Positions 24,451-35,671 of a stretch of 64,000 bases of DNA are shown here, one piece after another. Both the position numbers and the translations under genes were made by a program. This DNA comes from Progne subis subis (taxonomy: Eukaryota; Chordata; Aves; Passeriformes; Hirundinidae). The stretch covers positions 3,472,001-3,536,000 of the forward strand of contig JAKJHU010000039.1 of assembly GCA_022316685.1 (NCBI GenBank). Reading direction: 5' to 3'. The notes under the pieces were generated by a model that worked only from the letters and a program-made list of their open reading frames with translations, searched no databases and was not told where the DNA came from. How positions within the stretch are numbered: position 1 is the stretch's first letter; every line of letters starts with the position of its first letter.

Positions 24451-25496
24451 CCTCTTTACACAGGCCTAGAACTGCATCTCTGTACCAGATCACTGTGTCA
24501 TGTTTACCTGCTAGACCCCAGCACTCTCTGCTTGGGTAGGAAAGAAGTTCCTTGGATTTCCTAAGAGATTTTCTAAAGCTAGAGGTGAAATGTTTTATCT
24601 AACATATACACGAAAATAGTACTGCTCAAGTTTAATTATTTAAATACTACCTTTTAGTAATGACACTATTTTTTTTACCAAACAGGAGATACAAGAATAG
24701 ACAGCTACCAGAACACATACTAAATGCTATTCTTTGCAAACATGTATTTAAAAAAAAAAACAAATACAAAGAAACTAGAGCTCATTTGACAGCTTCTGAT
24801 CCCAGAAGGGCATAACTAACCCAGAAAGACTGGTATAATGTAGTAATACCAGCAGCACCACTACCTGAGAGGCTACAAGACGCATCCTGCTGGTGCTGTG
24901 GCACATGCAGCAGAGCCACCCGCCCGGCTGCTCGGAGCTGCTCAGCCTCACAGGGGCAGGAGTTTCCATGCTGATGGATGCTGCAGGTGCTTGAAAGAGG
25001 AAATCTGCTGTGTCCCTGTCTCAGTTGTCAATTTGTGGTCTCACTGGTGCAACAGACACCAGTGTGTCCACTAAATTGCTCCTGGTTCTGGTGTCTGCTT
25101 GGGGACACAGCAAAGAGAAAAAAGGATGGGAAAATAGGAGTGGTAGAACAAAATACTCTTTATCAACATTCTTAAATTGACCTTGATTCAATAATACTTT
25201 GGGATTGCACATATCTTTTCTGCCATTCCCTAAACGCTTACAACACCTTTCTAACAGGGGCACATATTTTGTATTTAAAATGCACTGCTTAAGATTGCAG
25301 AATGAGCAGGAGTCAACTGGCTCAGCAACGTTACGGTGTTGTTTTCACAGACCCCCAAAACTGATCACACAAGGCATTTATTTCAATATGCATTAAGACA
25401 GTGGATTGTTCTGGTCTGCTCAGGATACTTCTGAGAGCTCTCCCATGGCAGACACGGTGACCTAAACTGGAACTAAGAGGGCAGAGAGATGCTCAC

Positions 25497-25556
25497 CTTC
25501 CAACACATGAGCCACACCCAGAAGGTACCTGCTTCAGAGCATTTATGCACCTACAT
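25497..25556 (-). other. Weak candidate exon, Cys-rich frame
   Basis: On the minus strand, the acceptor GTTTCTGTCTCAATCCAG is followed by 60 bp and the donor GGAAG|GTGAGCATC. Two of three frames contain stops. The frame starting at the second base is open and encodes a short Cys-rich peptide (CRCINALKQVPSGCGSC). Both splice sites are good, but the segment is short, the surrounding frame is open by chance too, and no protein is recognised. Confidence 0.15.
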
Positions 25557-27640
25557 CTGGATTGAGACAGAAACGCTAGGAGGGCTGATAGAGCTTGAGT
25601 CAACATGAAGTTACGAATGCCTGAGGACTGCCATAAAGTAGACAGAAAAACACAGGAGAACTCATAGAGAGAATATAGTTCAGAAGTAGAAACTGTTGCA
25701 AAAATATTCATTTCTAAACAGTCTAAAAAAAAGCCTAGAAATGCTGAAGTGCTGGGAGAAGAATATTTGCAAGCCATAAAATATTAAGTATCCCTTAAGA
25801 AATATCCCTAAAAACCACAATTTTGGCAACAACATCACTTTTAAGCTTGAAAATGTGATCAGTATTTTATAGATTTTTTTATTATTTTTTTCTGCAAACA
25901 TTCTGTGAATTCCAAAATATAGATAAATTACAAAATTAAAAAATAAATAGAAAGGAATGATAAAAGCTGTTACCCACTTCTCTGGCATTAGTATTCTTCC
26001 GCAGAAAAGAAACCTTCTCAAAAGAATGAAAATAATGCCCAGGATTCTTTTTGATAAGACATGAACAGTGATCTTGGCTGCATTTCTTAACATTAGGAGA
26101 CACGAAGTGACAGAAACATGTATAGTGAGACACTTCATCTCTAGGTGATGATCTTGCCAAATACCACGTCAAGCATGACTGAGATACTGCAGTAAAAGAC
26201 AATTCAAGGGAGGGGGAAATGCAACTTCTTTCTTCATAGCCTTCTTTCTTACACTTGGTGGTTTTATTCGTACCTTGTATGTATGAAAATACATTTGTGA
26301 TCATAAACATCCTCGTGTTCATCATTTAACTCTCCTCTACAATAATAAAGACCATAACCATGCACATTCACTGAGGTGAGAACAATGTTGAGATGACCCC
26401 AGATTTAAAAATACAACACGCTTTTTATGATTTTAGACATCATTATAACCTCACTCTTCTGCTGTGCTTGTCTGTTTGCACATGGAAAATATTTTTCTGT
26501 TGCATAAGCTGTACCAGAGAGAGAAGAAATCTGTTTTGTTATTTTTATTCCATTTGCCAAAAATGAACATAAATTATTCAGTTTGTATAATTAACTCCCA
26601 ACACAGACAATATTCTACATGCAGGAAGACTTTCCTTTGGGCAAGTTAAGCAGTTCCACTTGAGCAACTTACCAAATCATTCAACAGCATAATTCAAATT
26701 CAGAAGGGTGTATAGGAAGCAGGCAAGATGTCAAAGCCCTCCCTCACTGCACTTACGCCTGTGCCTCACTGGGATTGCCCATCACTCGTCCTTCCTTTCC
26801 ATGTGCTCTCCTCTCATTCCCACGCCATGGATACAGCATTCTCCTTTGCTGCTCACTACAGCCCACAGCACTTTGTTTCTCCTCCTGCCATGCCCTTCCC
26901 CACCTGTGACCTTTGAGACACAAAGGAGATTTAGAAATCTCTTTCTAATATAAAGAACATTACAAGGTTGGCATGTACTGCTCAGGTTATACACAATTGT
27001 GGAGATAGGGAGGGCAAACAAAAGTACATCAGGAGTGACATAGTTATGGGTGATATTGGTGTAGGCAGGTAAATTATATCGAAATAGAGCGTATACATGG
27101 TATACATGCAAATGTGGGCATGTGGACAAACACAGAATGTCACTTTTAGGGATTTTTTTTCCCTCCAAATTTTAAACTAATTCAAGTAATAAAAACCATT
27201 ACACACATAAATACAATTAACTGTGAAAAATGCAGAGCTAGCATATTTGCCCTTCAAAAGCCTCCTGAGTCTAGCAAGCTCCAGGAAACCATGAATGAAG
27301 CTTAGACCTATTCAGAAAATAAACTGTTTGCATGTATATATGCCAGGATGTGTGAGAAACAATGAAATTAAATAGTGAGACTTGGCTGGCTCTGCTCTTT
27401 CCTCTATCAAGCTTATTTAGAAGCTCTCATATGCATAAATGCCTCTGAGTCCAGGTATGCTTCATCCTTTCTGACTTTAACAGGCAATTTTTCTTCCCAT
27501 GCCCTGAATTTAGAGCAGTAGAAGTTCACTTTACAACAGTGAGACGTGACACTCATGAATTTGTAGTTTTCAGATCACCTCTAGTTGAGCTTCTACAAAG
27601 ATTCTGCAAAAAGTTGTTACTTTTCAGCAGTTATTTGAGA

Positions 27641-27720
27641 AATATTATCCCTTAATCTGAAGATAAGCAAGCTGAAGTATAGATCAGATATGTAACTTTT
27701 CCAGAGTTATTATGTGCACT
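27641..27720 (+). repeat. Possible MIR/L3-type repeat scrap
   Basis: AATATTATCCCTTAATCTGAAG, GCAAGCTGAAGTATAGATCAG and GTAACTTTTCCAGAGTTATTATGTG line up by eye with the ancient repeat core (attatccc..tttacagatgaggaaactgaggca...gtaacttgcccaaggtcac). Divergence is high. Confidence 0.3.
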
Positions 27721-30700
27721 GGAAAGACCTCAGATTTCTCCAGCTGCATTGCCAAAATCTGACCCACTTGCAGCATGTTGTAATATTACGCTCAAGAAAT
27801 GAAGGCAGATTCAATTTTATTAATATTTTTTCAGAACTCCCACATCCTTAATTCAAATCATTGAATGAAAATGCTTTTGTCTAACATGACATTTGCTTTT
27901 TTCACTCATTCTGTGAACATGTTTTAAGCCTCTATTGGTTATGATGAAAGCAGAAACAGTAACTCTTCCAAAAGGCTGAAACAGTATAAAGGATTTTGAA
28001 TATAGATGGCTGGAGAGAAGGGAGAGCACAGAGGATTGACGCAATTCTCCACATGGATTAGATTCAAAATCAGCTCTGGGTCACAAGTGAAGGGAAATGT
28101 GAACAATGGGATGGTGAGCTCAGTCTAAATGTCACCAGGATGACAGAATCAATGTGGCACTACGGGTCATCTCTTAGTGGACTAAAACAACGGCTTATGT
28201 TACAGATCAGCAAGAAGAGAAATCTAGAGGATGGAAGCACAGATTGTTTTTCAGATAGGTTGCATGCACCAGGCAACAAAGTAATTTCTCACTTCAAGAG
28301 TGCTATGTTTGCACACAAGTCCTCAAAATATACAAGCCAGAACAACAGAAAAAACTCAACAAATAAAATCTTTAGAATACATTTAAAAGAGCAAGGCAGA
28401 AAAAGTAAAATGTTTTATTCCAACAGCTCTTAAAGACAGTGTTTATAAACTATGGAAAAAACAAAAAGTGATGTAAGGCATTTTTTCCTATATCCTCATA
28501 ATTTACATTTCTTCCGGAAAACATAAATCACTAGCCCCAATGTTTGAGTGAAGCCCTAGCTGAAATCAGAAACCAGCTGTTCTCCTTTATTTATTTCTCA
28601 CCATCATCATCATCTTCTCCGTCTAATTGACTAGTGCCTTTCAAGTATTATCTTTCAGAAAACTACCCAAGCCTAACTAAAACACTTCCTTAGCATATAG
28701 CTTTAAATGAAATGATCATAAAACTGTTGCTAATTCAATTTTCACTAAACACATTGATTTTGTTCAAAGGTTATAAGTGAAATACTAACTACATTTGTTC
28801 GCAAAACTGGTCCTTGACAAGTGTTAGGAAAACTTCTAGTAAGTACCTCTTTCCAACCAATATTATCCTTTCAAGTGATCAGTTTCTTTTCACCTTCAAA
28901 TTCTCATATTAATCTCCATCCTTTCCATTTCAAACACTTTAATGAAGTCACTACTGCACTTTTCTCCATAGAAATTTATTTATTTTCAAAGAAATCTGTA
29001 AGTAGTTTGGAAGAATACTCCAAATACCACTGTTCACTTGGCTTTGGGTTTTTAATTAATCTTCCCTTCAAAAGTGAATCAAGAGCCTCACATACATTAG
29101 TGAATACATGTAGTGATGTGGTGAATTCAGCCACCCTGGGTGTGGAGGAATAGCCAAGGAGGCTATTTTTGTGCCTGATGGGCACTGCAACACACAGTGT
29201 ATCTGTAGAGACAGGGTGATGCAGAAGGCTGTGGAGCTTTCGGAGTGTAAAAATGGAGAAACAAGAAACATGCAATAACAGTAAGTTATCCCATGAAGAA
29301 TACTATCTTGGCTCTTTAGGAAAAATCAGGGAACACCTCCTAATTTTCTGCTGTCTTATCTAATTATTCTTCTGTGGTTTTTCTTCTGTTAAAATGACAG
29401 AGCAGTTGCCAAACTGCTGGTGTAGTTCTCTTGCTTGTGTTAGCAGTGCATTCAATAAGCTTCATTTGAATGCAACGATTTCAATATCAATAGTGAGCAA
29501 GCACAACACTCCTCCGTATTCTCAGACAGAGTAGCAGCAGCATGGGAAAGCTCTTCCCTTTTGCACCTGGATAAACAGCAAACTCATCTTTGATGTTTCT
29601 CTTTGAAGTCAAGGCAGAATTAGCTTTTTAGTAGCATTAGGAATGACTCATTCACTTTGGATGCCAACTAGGATACTCTGACATTTTCATTTTTTTAATC
29701 TTTGTGCTGTCAGGAAAGAGACAGCTCTCCTGCTAATTCCTCCAGGAGTAATGATTATCTTAAGGACTCTGCATCCATCTGTAAGTTAATGACCCTTAAA
29801 AAGGTTATTAACTCTAAGTTAATCCCAAACAGACCAAATAGTCAATAGTCAGACCCCAACAGTGTGAGACGAGGTCCCCAAGCACAGAGTGGATGGCATG
29901 TCCAAAAAGCTCTGTGCTGGGAGCAGCCCACTCCTCAAGTTAAAGTGTAAAAGGAGGCCGGTGCACAGTGATTCTCAGCACCAAAAGCCATCTATTTCTG
30001 AGAGCAGTTCATCTACTCTTGCCATTGCGATACTGTTGAGGAGGGACTTAGGATCCTACAAATTGGATTTACATCTATGGCCCCTTCTGCTCTCGCAGTG
30101 TGCAGGAAAATGAATCATCGGTGTGGGAGTTCAAAGATGTGCTGACACTTCTTCAGGGTTTACCACCACCATGCAGATACGTCCAGCCAACATTTGCACG
30201 TATCCAGTTATCATCATTTCTGCAAGAAAACTGATCACTGCAGGGGTGATCAGAACAATTTCCTCAGATCCAAACACTCGTGCCCACATACGCAAACAGG
30301 GCCAGTAATGATGTTGACGCAGGCTTAATTAGTGGGTCATGGGAAATGGCTGCTCTTCACAGCAGATGGAAAGGGCTCCCATCCGTCATTGAACCAGGAG
30401 CAGATCGTTACCATAACTGCCTGTTCTACTTTGCCTGAAAGATTCCTTTAAAGACTGGGATTCCTTCAGCCGCACAAAGACCAAAAGCCCCCGCTGCTCT
30501 TTTCCTCCCACAGTAGCTGATAACAAACTGGAGTACGGAAAGACAGTAATCCCAGGAAACAGAACTTCTTGTGCATGAAGGACAAGATGGTGACTTCTTT
30601 CATAAAGTACTTAGGAGCCACTGTAATAAAGCCTTCTTAGAAAGAGAACAAAGTAATTTTCTCTCTACAGTGAAGAAATAGCTATTACCCTTCATGCCTG

Positions 30701-30802
30701 AGACATTCTTCCTTCTCTATGGGATTAATTTCAGTGTATTTTAAATTAAAACTCCTGTCTTTAAACACAGCTGGCACCTAGAGAAAATGAAACATGAGGG
30801 GG

Positions 30803-30820
30803 AAAAAAAAAAAAAAAAAA
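30803..30820 (+). repeat. A18 homopolymer
   Basis: Run of 18 A, directly preceded by GGGGG. No retroposon body is recognisable upstream. Confidence 0.8.
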
Positions 30821-30965
30821 GAATGCCCCAAACCACAGCTTTGCTCTTGATATTTTAACTTCTAACATTTCGGCTTGTTTGGGGGAGGAGACATGAGTGC
30901 TAATCACATTTTCTTTGGTTTTTTACTTCAAAAGAAAGATACAACAATTCATCTTATTGGCATTA

Positions 30966-31325
30966 AGCAAGAACTTCTGCTGGAAGTACTCACCCAGCCT
31001 GTTTCCATCATTTACCAGCAGTCCTGGCTAACCAGGGAGGTCCCAGCTGACTGGGAGTTACCCAATGTAATGCCCAGGTACAAAAAGAGCCGGAAAGAGG
31101 ATCTGGGGAGCTACAGGCCTGTCAGCCTGACCTCAGTGCCAGACAAGGTCATGGAGCAGATAATTTTGCATGCCCCCACACTGATTCTTGTGGGTTACTT
31201 CCAACTCCAAATATACTGTGATCCTGTGGTTTAGTACGTAGGACAACATACAGGGGATCAGGCCCAGCCAGCACAGGTTTAGGAAAAGCAAGTCATGCTT
31301 AATAAAACCCGAGGATTTCTCTAGT
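30966..31325 (+). pseudogene. CR1 LINE ORF2 reverse-transcriptase fragment, interrupted
   Basis: The plus-strand frame encodes a decayed piece of CR1 ORF2, the enzyme that copies the element's RNA into DNA. Conserved N-terminal RT-domain blocks are visible: PVSIIYQQSWLTREVPADW (about 30990-31055), YKKSRKEDLGSYRPVSLTS and KVMEQIIL (to about 31168). The frame is then broken by a 62-bp foreign tail (31171-31232) and resumes at 31257 as IRPSQHRFRKSKSCLI, the next conserved CR1 block. The catalytic A-D-D region and everything downstream are missing, as is everything 5' of the RT start. It is an inactive fossil. The gap between the flanking blocks exceeds the spacing I expect in CR1 by roughly the length of the insert. 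Confidence 0.85.
31171..31232 (+). mobile_element. CR1 3' tail nested in an older CR1
   Basis: CTTGTGGGTTACTTCCAACTCC followed by ATATACTGTGATCCTGTGG matches the CR1 3' end (cttgtgggtcccttccaactc..atattctgtgattctgtg), including two degenerate terminal octamers. It sits between two blocks of one CR1 ORF2, so it represents a separate, extremely 5'-truncated insertion or a local rearrangement. Confidence 0.7.
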
Positions 31326-34300
31326 TAGAAATGTCACTCAAACAAGAAACACAACTTCAGGTATTACAGAAAAGTACGAGCAGAACTCTACAACCTTTAT
31401 GTCTAAAATGACCTGTGAAGAATCATAGACTTACAAAGAATCCCCACTGGGTAGAAGCATGAGAAAATAAAACATATTGGGCAGACTCCTGCACAACGCC
31501 TAAAAATAACCCACACAGAGAGAGAACACTGGAACCAGCATCACCCCCTGAGGTGAATGGTGATATTTATACCATTAAAGAATTTTGCTTTCATCCCCAA
31601 AGATGAAAAATTAGTATCTTCATAAAATTACCATTTTCAGTAAACACTATATTTATTCTTGGCAGATCTGATAATCAAATTCCCCCTGGTATAGGACTGA
31701 TTTCTGCAGATCCAAGCTTCAGTGCCTCACTATCCACATATGCCTAAGGAACTGCTGCTGCTGTTACATCCCTCAGACTGCAAGAATAGCTGGTTCTGAA
31801 GTGAGAGGGGAGCCCAGTTTTTAGTCTCTGAGCCACAGAAATCTTAGAAGCAGGGACTAAGTTTGCACAAACTGCCAATGTTATTACCATGCTTCTCTTT
31901 TCGGTACCCCTAGGTAAGGACTCTCACAGATGGTACAAGAGCAGCAGTGGACAGAGCACTAACTACAGACATTTTCTGGAGGCCAAAAATATATACCGTC
32001 ATCTTCCAAACAGCTCTGAGCCAGCTCCAAAACATACCTTTTAATAGTCAATACCTGAAAGGTTCCCAAACGTCAAGAGGAATAGCCAGATACCTGGGGT
32101 CCAATAATTTAGGCAACTTTAGGGATCCTCCTTCCAGAATAAAGGAGCACACGCATCTTTTGAAATTTCGAACATACCCTAAACCACGGGGTTACAAGCA
32201 CTTTCAATAAGGGAGGAGCCTCACATAATCATCTACGCTAATGCAAAAGTTCACTACATTCGACATCCCCCCTTTCACCACAGCAGGAAATACAGATGCA
32301 AACCTGGTTTAGGACAAACCAGTGGAGACCTTGGTGAAAAAAAGAGAAAGGTGAAAGGCAGTGGCCTGCACCTGCAGAAGATGATTTTGGACAGGAACCT
32401 GCTACATCCCAGCAGACTCCTAATTAGCAGGTTATCCTGCAATTACAGTATTTTTATAAAAGATCACAAGTTTGTCTCAGTTCAGTGACCAGGAAGACAT
32501 TTTGCTTCAGATCTTAAAATTTTATGCATAAACAATCAAAAGCAACACATCCACATAAAGTCTCATTTTCATTGAACCAGAATTTTGACCCAAACATTTT
32601 CCCCTATCTCGAAGCTAAACCTTTGTAGAAACATTCCTGTTTTCTTAGATATCTCAGACCTTTTACCATCTAAGGCAGATTCAAAATTGTCACCAAATCT
32701 TAGTCTGGTCCAACATCTTCTAACTACACTGGAATGGGACCTTCGGAAATAGTGGAAGTCACTATTACAGAGGGAGAACCAGCAATTTATCATATTTGCA
32801 TTCCTAGTCATCATCAAATTATAAAAGTAAGCAAAGATTGCCCTTGGAAGTAACATTCAGAAATTCAATATTTTCATCTCAATAGCATGCTACGGGGCTG
32901 CTCCCTTTCTACTGATAAATAGTAGAAAAATACTCACGCAGGCAGTTAAGTGATCACTAGCACAATTAGCTTGCAAGCATGACTATGTTTTTCTTGTCTA
33001 CTAACTTCTAAATGCAATTTATCTTTAATTACTGACTGCACATTACATAGAAGTGTTGAAGTCAAGATTGGCCGTTCCCCTGATAACACTGACAAAAGCC
33101 TTCATAGCTAATTTTTGTCATCTCTATCAAGTGTACACAGCTGACTTCAGCTGATTTCTCTCTATTTTAGGTACAAAAATTCTAAAGTTAAAAATTCTCC
33201 AGCCAGATGTTGTAGCTTTATAGCCCTGGGCTAATTCATATAGTTTTCTCCGAGTTTCTCCACACGAAAACAGGTCAGGAATTACATGATTTCAACATTT
33301 GCATTAAAGGAAGCCAATCTAGTAAAAATACAAACTGCTGTGGGAAAAGCAGAAAACAGAGAGGATGTAATTAGCTGAATACAAATGAGTTGCACACATT
33401 TTCCCAACACTTCCAACACCTCTTAACTAAACACATGTTTTTAATCAAATGCAAAGGTTGCTATGTATTTTTAGGGACAGAAAACCTCGTGAGTCTATTA
33501 ATTCCATCTTGTGCCTTTACAGACTATCTTTTCTCAGGGAAGTTACAAATTCCATATTTGTCCTACTCAAAAACTCTTATAGAACTCACTCCTTAGAAAT
33601 GTCTTCTAACATCTAGCTCAGAGTTTCTTATAGCTTTCAATTTCCAGGTACCCACACTTTGTGCTGAACGAAAAGGTTCTTCTCTCTGTGCATTTCCCAG
33701 CTCTCAGCACGTGGACATTCCAGTTCCCTGCCCCTTGACATTCCTGCAAGCCCCTTTCTGCATCAATTCCAGCTTTAGTCACTTTTCTTGAAAGAATGGG
33801 CTCTTAAACATGAGGCTGTGGGTATAGCAACTTTGTCTTACATTTTCAGTCCTTAACTAGAATGTTGTGTGGTCCTATCCTCATCTGATTTTTTATGTCA
33901 CGTTGGTCTTTCATGACTCCTTTTATGATTGCTACACTCTGATCTTCTGCAAGAATGGCATTTACTTTAGATGAAAGAAGAAATCAATGGTTTTGATTCA
34001 ACATGCACCAGCTTGCACCTTGGACCAGTCAGTTCTATAGGTTTATTGGGTTTTTTTACTGTTTTATCATCAAAGTCATCCAGTTCTTGTTAGAGCATCC
34101 TTCAGTGCTTTCCCATACTGACTACAGCTAGAATTGCATTGTCTGAGCATTTTGTACTCACATCATCAAGGAAAACACACACATACACAAAACAGATCCG
34201 TAATCTTTTAGTTAGTAATTTTTCCCCCCTGTTTTTATCTAATTGCAATTTTTGTTGTGTTTGGGCAGTAATATGCCCAAAGGAAAAAAAGAGTGCAGTT

Positions 34301-35173
34301 CTGAAGCTGCAGCAGAGCAGAAACACTGGAAGTGTAACGTCTGTTTTTCCTGGAATAGACATGCAAAAAAGCAGAACTTCGGATAAGAAGGGTAGAAAGG
34401 CTTTCTGGAACAAACAGACTTACTCCTTCTAGAAATGCAGATTAATTTCCAGTGATCAATATTATTGTTGTATCTGCCTTCAAACAGGAACCTCAATTAT
34501 TTAGATCAATATCTAGTCAAGTCAACCAGCTTCTCTCCAATTTCTGGAAGCACACTTGGCAAAGTGTATGGGTAATGCTATTTTAAAACTTCTTATTGTA
34601 ATCTCCACATCCCCCTCGTGTATCAGAATTCAGTCTACTTTGAGAGGTCTTTCAATTAAATCCAAAATGTGTGCAATTTAAGTCCAAAATATATTTCTTT
34701 CATATTTGCTTCATTTAAATGCAAGACGTTCACAACACAATAACCAAACTGAGGTAGCAAACCAGACCTAAATAATTACAAAATCTTATTTTCATTACGT
34801 TTCTTATTATTAATTATTTAAAATTGTTTTTTAAATTAATTTAAGGTCTAATTTAATCATGCAACTGAAAATAGCAAAAGCCTGCAATGGAAATGAGGCA
34901 TTGGGAATGTGCAGTAGCAACAGTTAATATGTTGCAGATATCAAGTGAGCTTCTGCTACAGTAGTGCAGCTTTGGCAAAAAAAATTATTACAGATTTGTC
35001 AGACCTGAAATAAATCTGCTTACAACAGATGTTTCAAGACAGAGTCTGATCAAGTTGTACTTGAATAAACTATCCACGTGTTATTTGTCTCTGCTGGAAA
35101 CAATTTTTGCCAGCCCAGACTAAGTTATTTACTTTCATAAAGACGTTAAAAGGTGGTTATTTTGCCTGTTAAA
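31326..35173. other. Unique non-coding sequence
   Basis: No gene was recognised. A CpG-richer segment lies at about 32060-32270 and includes an AATAAA. It is reminiscent of LTR sequence, but I could not define ends or a promoter. The rest is AT-rich unique DNA with short chance frames. Confidence 0.4.
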
Positions 35174-35457
35174 TTGTTTGTTTGTTGTTTGGGGGGGGTT
35201 GTTTGTTTTTGGGGTTTTTTGGTGTGTGTTTTTGTTTTGTTTTGGGTGGGGTTTTTTGTTTTGGTTTTTTTGGAGGTTTTTGTTGTTTTGTTTTGGGTTT
35301 TTTTGCATGTGTGTTTTTTTGTTTGGGTTTTTTTGTTGTTGTTGTTTTTTGGGTGTGGGGTTTCTTTGTGGGTTGTTGGGGTTTTTTGGGGTTTTTTTTG
35401 GTTGGTTGGTTTTTGGTTGTTGTTGTTTTTTTGGGGGGTTTTTTTGAGTGGGGTTCT
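35174..35457. repeat. G/T-only low-complexity tract
   Basis: About 280 bp in which the plus strand is almost entirely G and T, with only a few A or C bases (for example GCATGTG near 35305 and TTTCTTTG near 35362). G8 at 35191-35198 and many GGGG runs separated by T runs make quadruplex formation likely on the plus strand. Cys/Phe/Gly/Val-rich open frames across it are composition artefacts. It is the mirror-strand counterpart of the A/C tracts at 10.0, 39.8 and 50.1 kb. Confidence 0.9.
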
Positions 35458-35620
35458 TAAGGTTTCTGCTGCAGCTAGGCAGTTGTAGTTGGGAGAAGAG
35501 GAAAAAGTTTACAGCTTTTAGAGGATTCCCTGGGTAGGCCTCGGGAGAACTGACTACATTCAGTCTGTTCCCCTATTTTAAATGCAAGACCCAAAGTAGA
35601 GTAAGCTACCTTCTACTTAC

Positions 35621-35671
35621 CATGCAGAAATTCACACAGAGAGAGGCAGGAATTGTGGTGTCATCAATGAG
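35621..35671 (-). other. Weak candidate exon, 51 bp in frame
   Basis: On the minus strand, an acceptor-like GCCATGAATTCACAG is followed by 51 bp and a consensus donor TGCATG|GTAAGTAGA. The 17-codon frame (LIDDTTIPASLCVNFCM) is open and a multiple of three. The acceptor lacks a strong pyrimidine tract. The donor is the persuasive part, and the exon call is weak. Confidence 0.15.

Larger units (their letters stand above)
24451..30965. other. Unique non-coding sequence
   Basis: About 6.5 kb with no gene recognised. It includes very AT-rich stretches around 25.8-26.1 kb, where a 152-codon minus-strand frame (25680-26138) is explained by composition. It also holds a MIR/L3-like scrap at 27641-27720, a weak exon candidate at 25497-25556 and an A18 run at 30803-30820. 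Confidence 0.4.

Noticed and set aside
25680..26138. 152-codon minus-strand frame, the longest in the window
   Set aside because: Very AT-rich, dominated by Phe, Ile, Leu and Lys, with no recognisable domain. It overlaps another long minus-strand frame, which is typical of chance.
35153..35488. Overlapping 89-111-codon plus-strand frames of Phe, Gly, Val and Cys that look like membrane proteins
   Set aside because: All three frames are open because the tract is only G and T. There is no start context, no domain and no conserved pattern.
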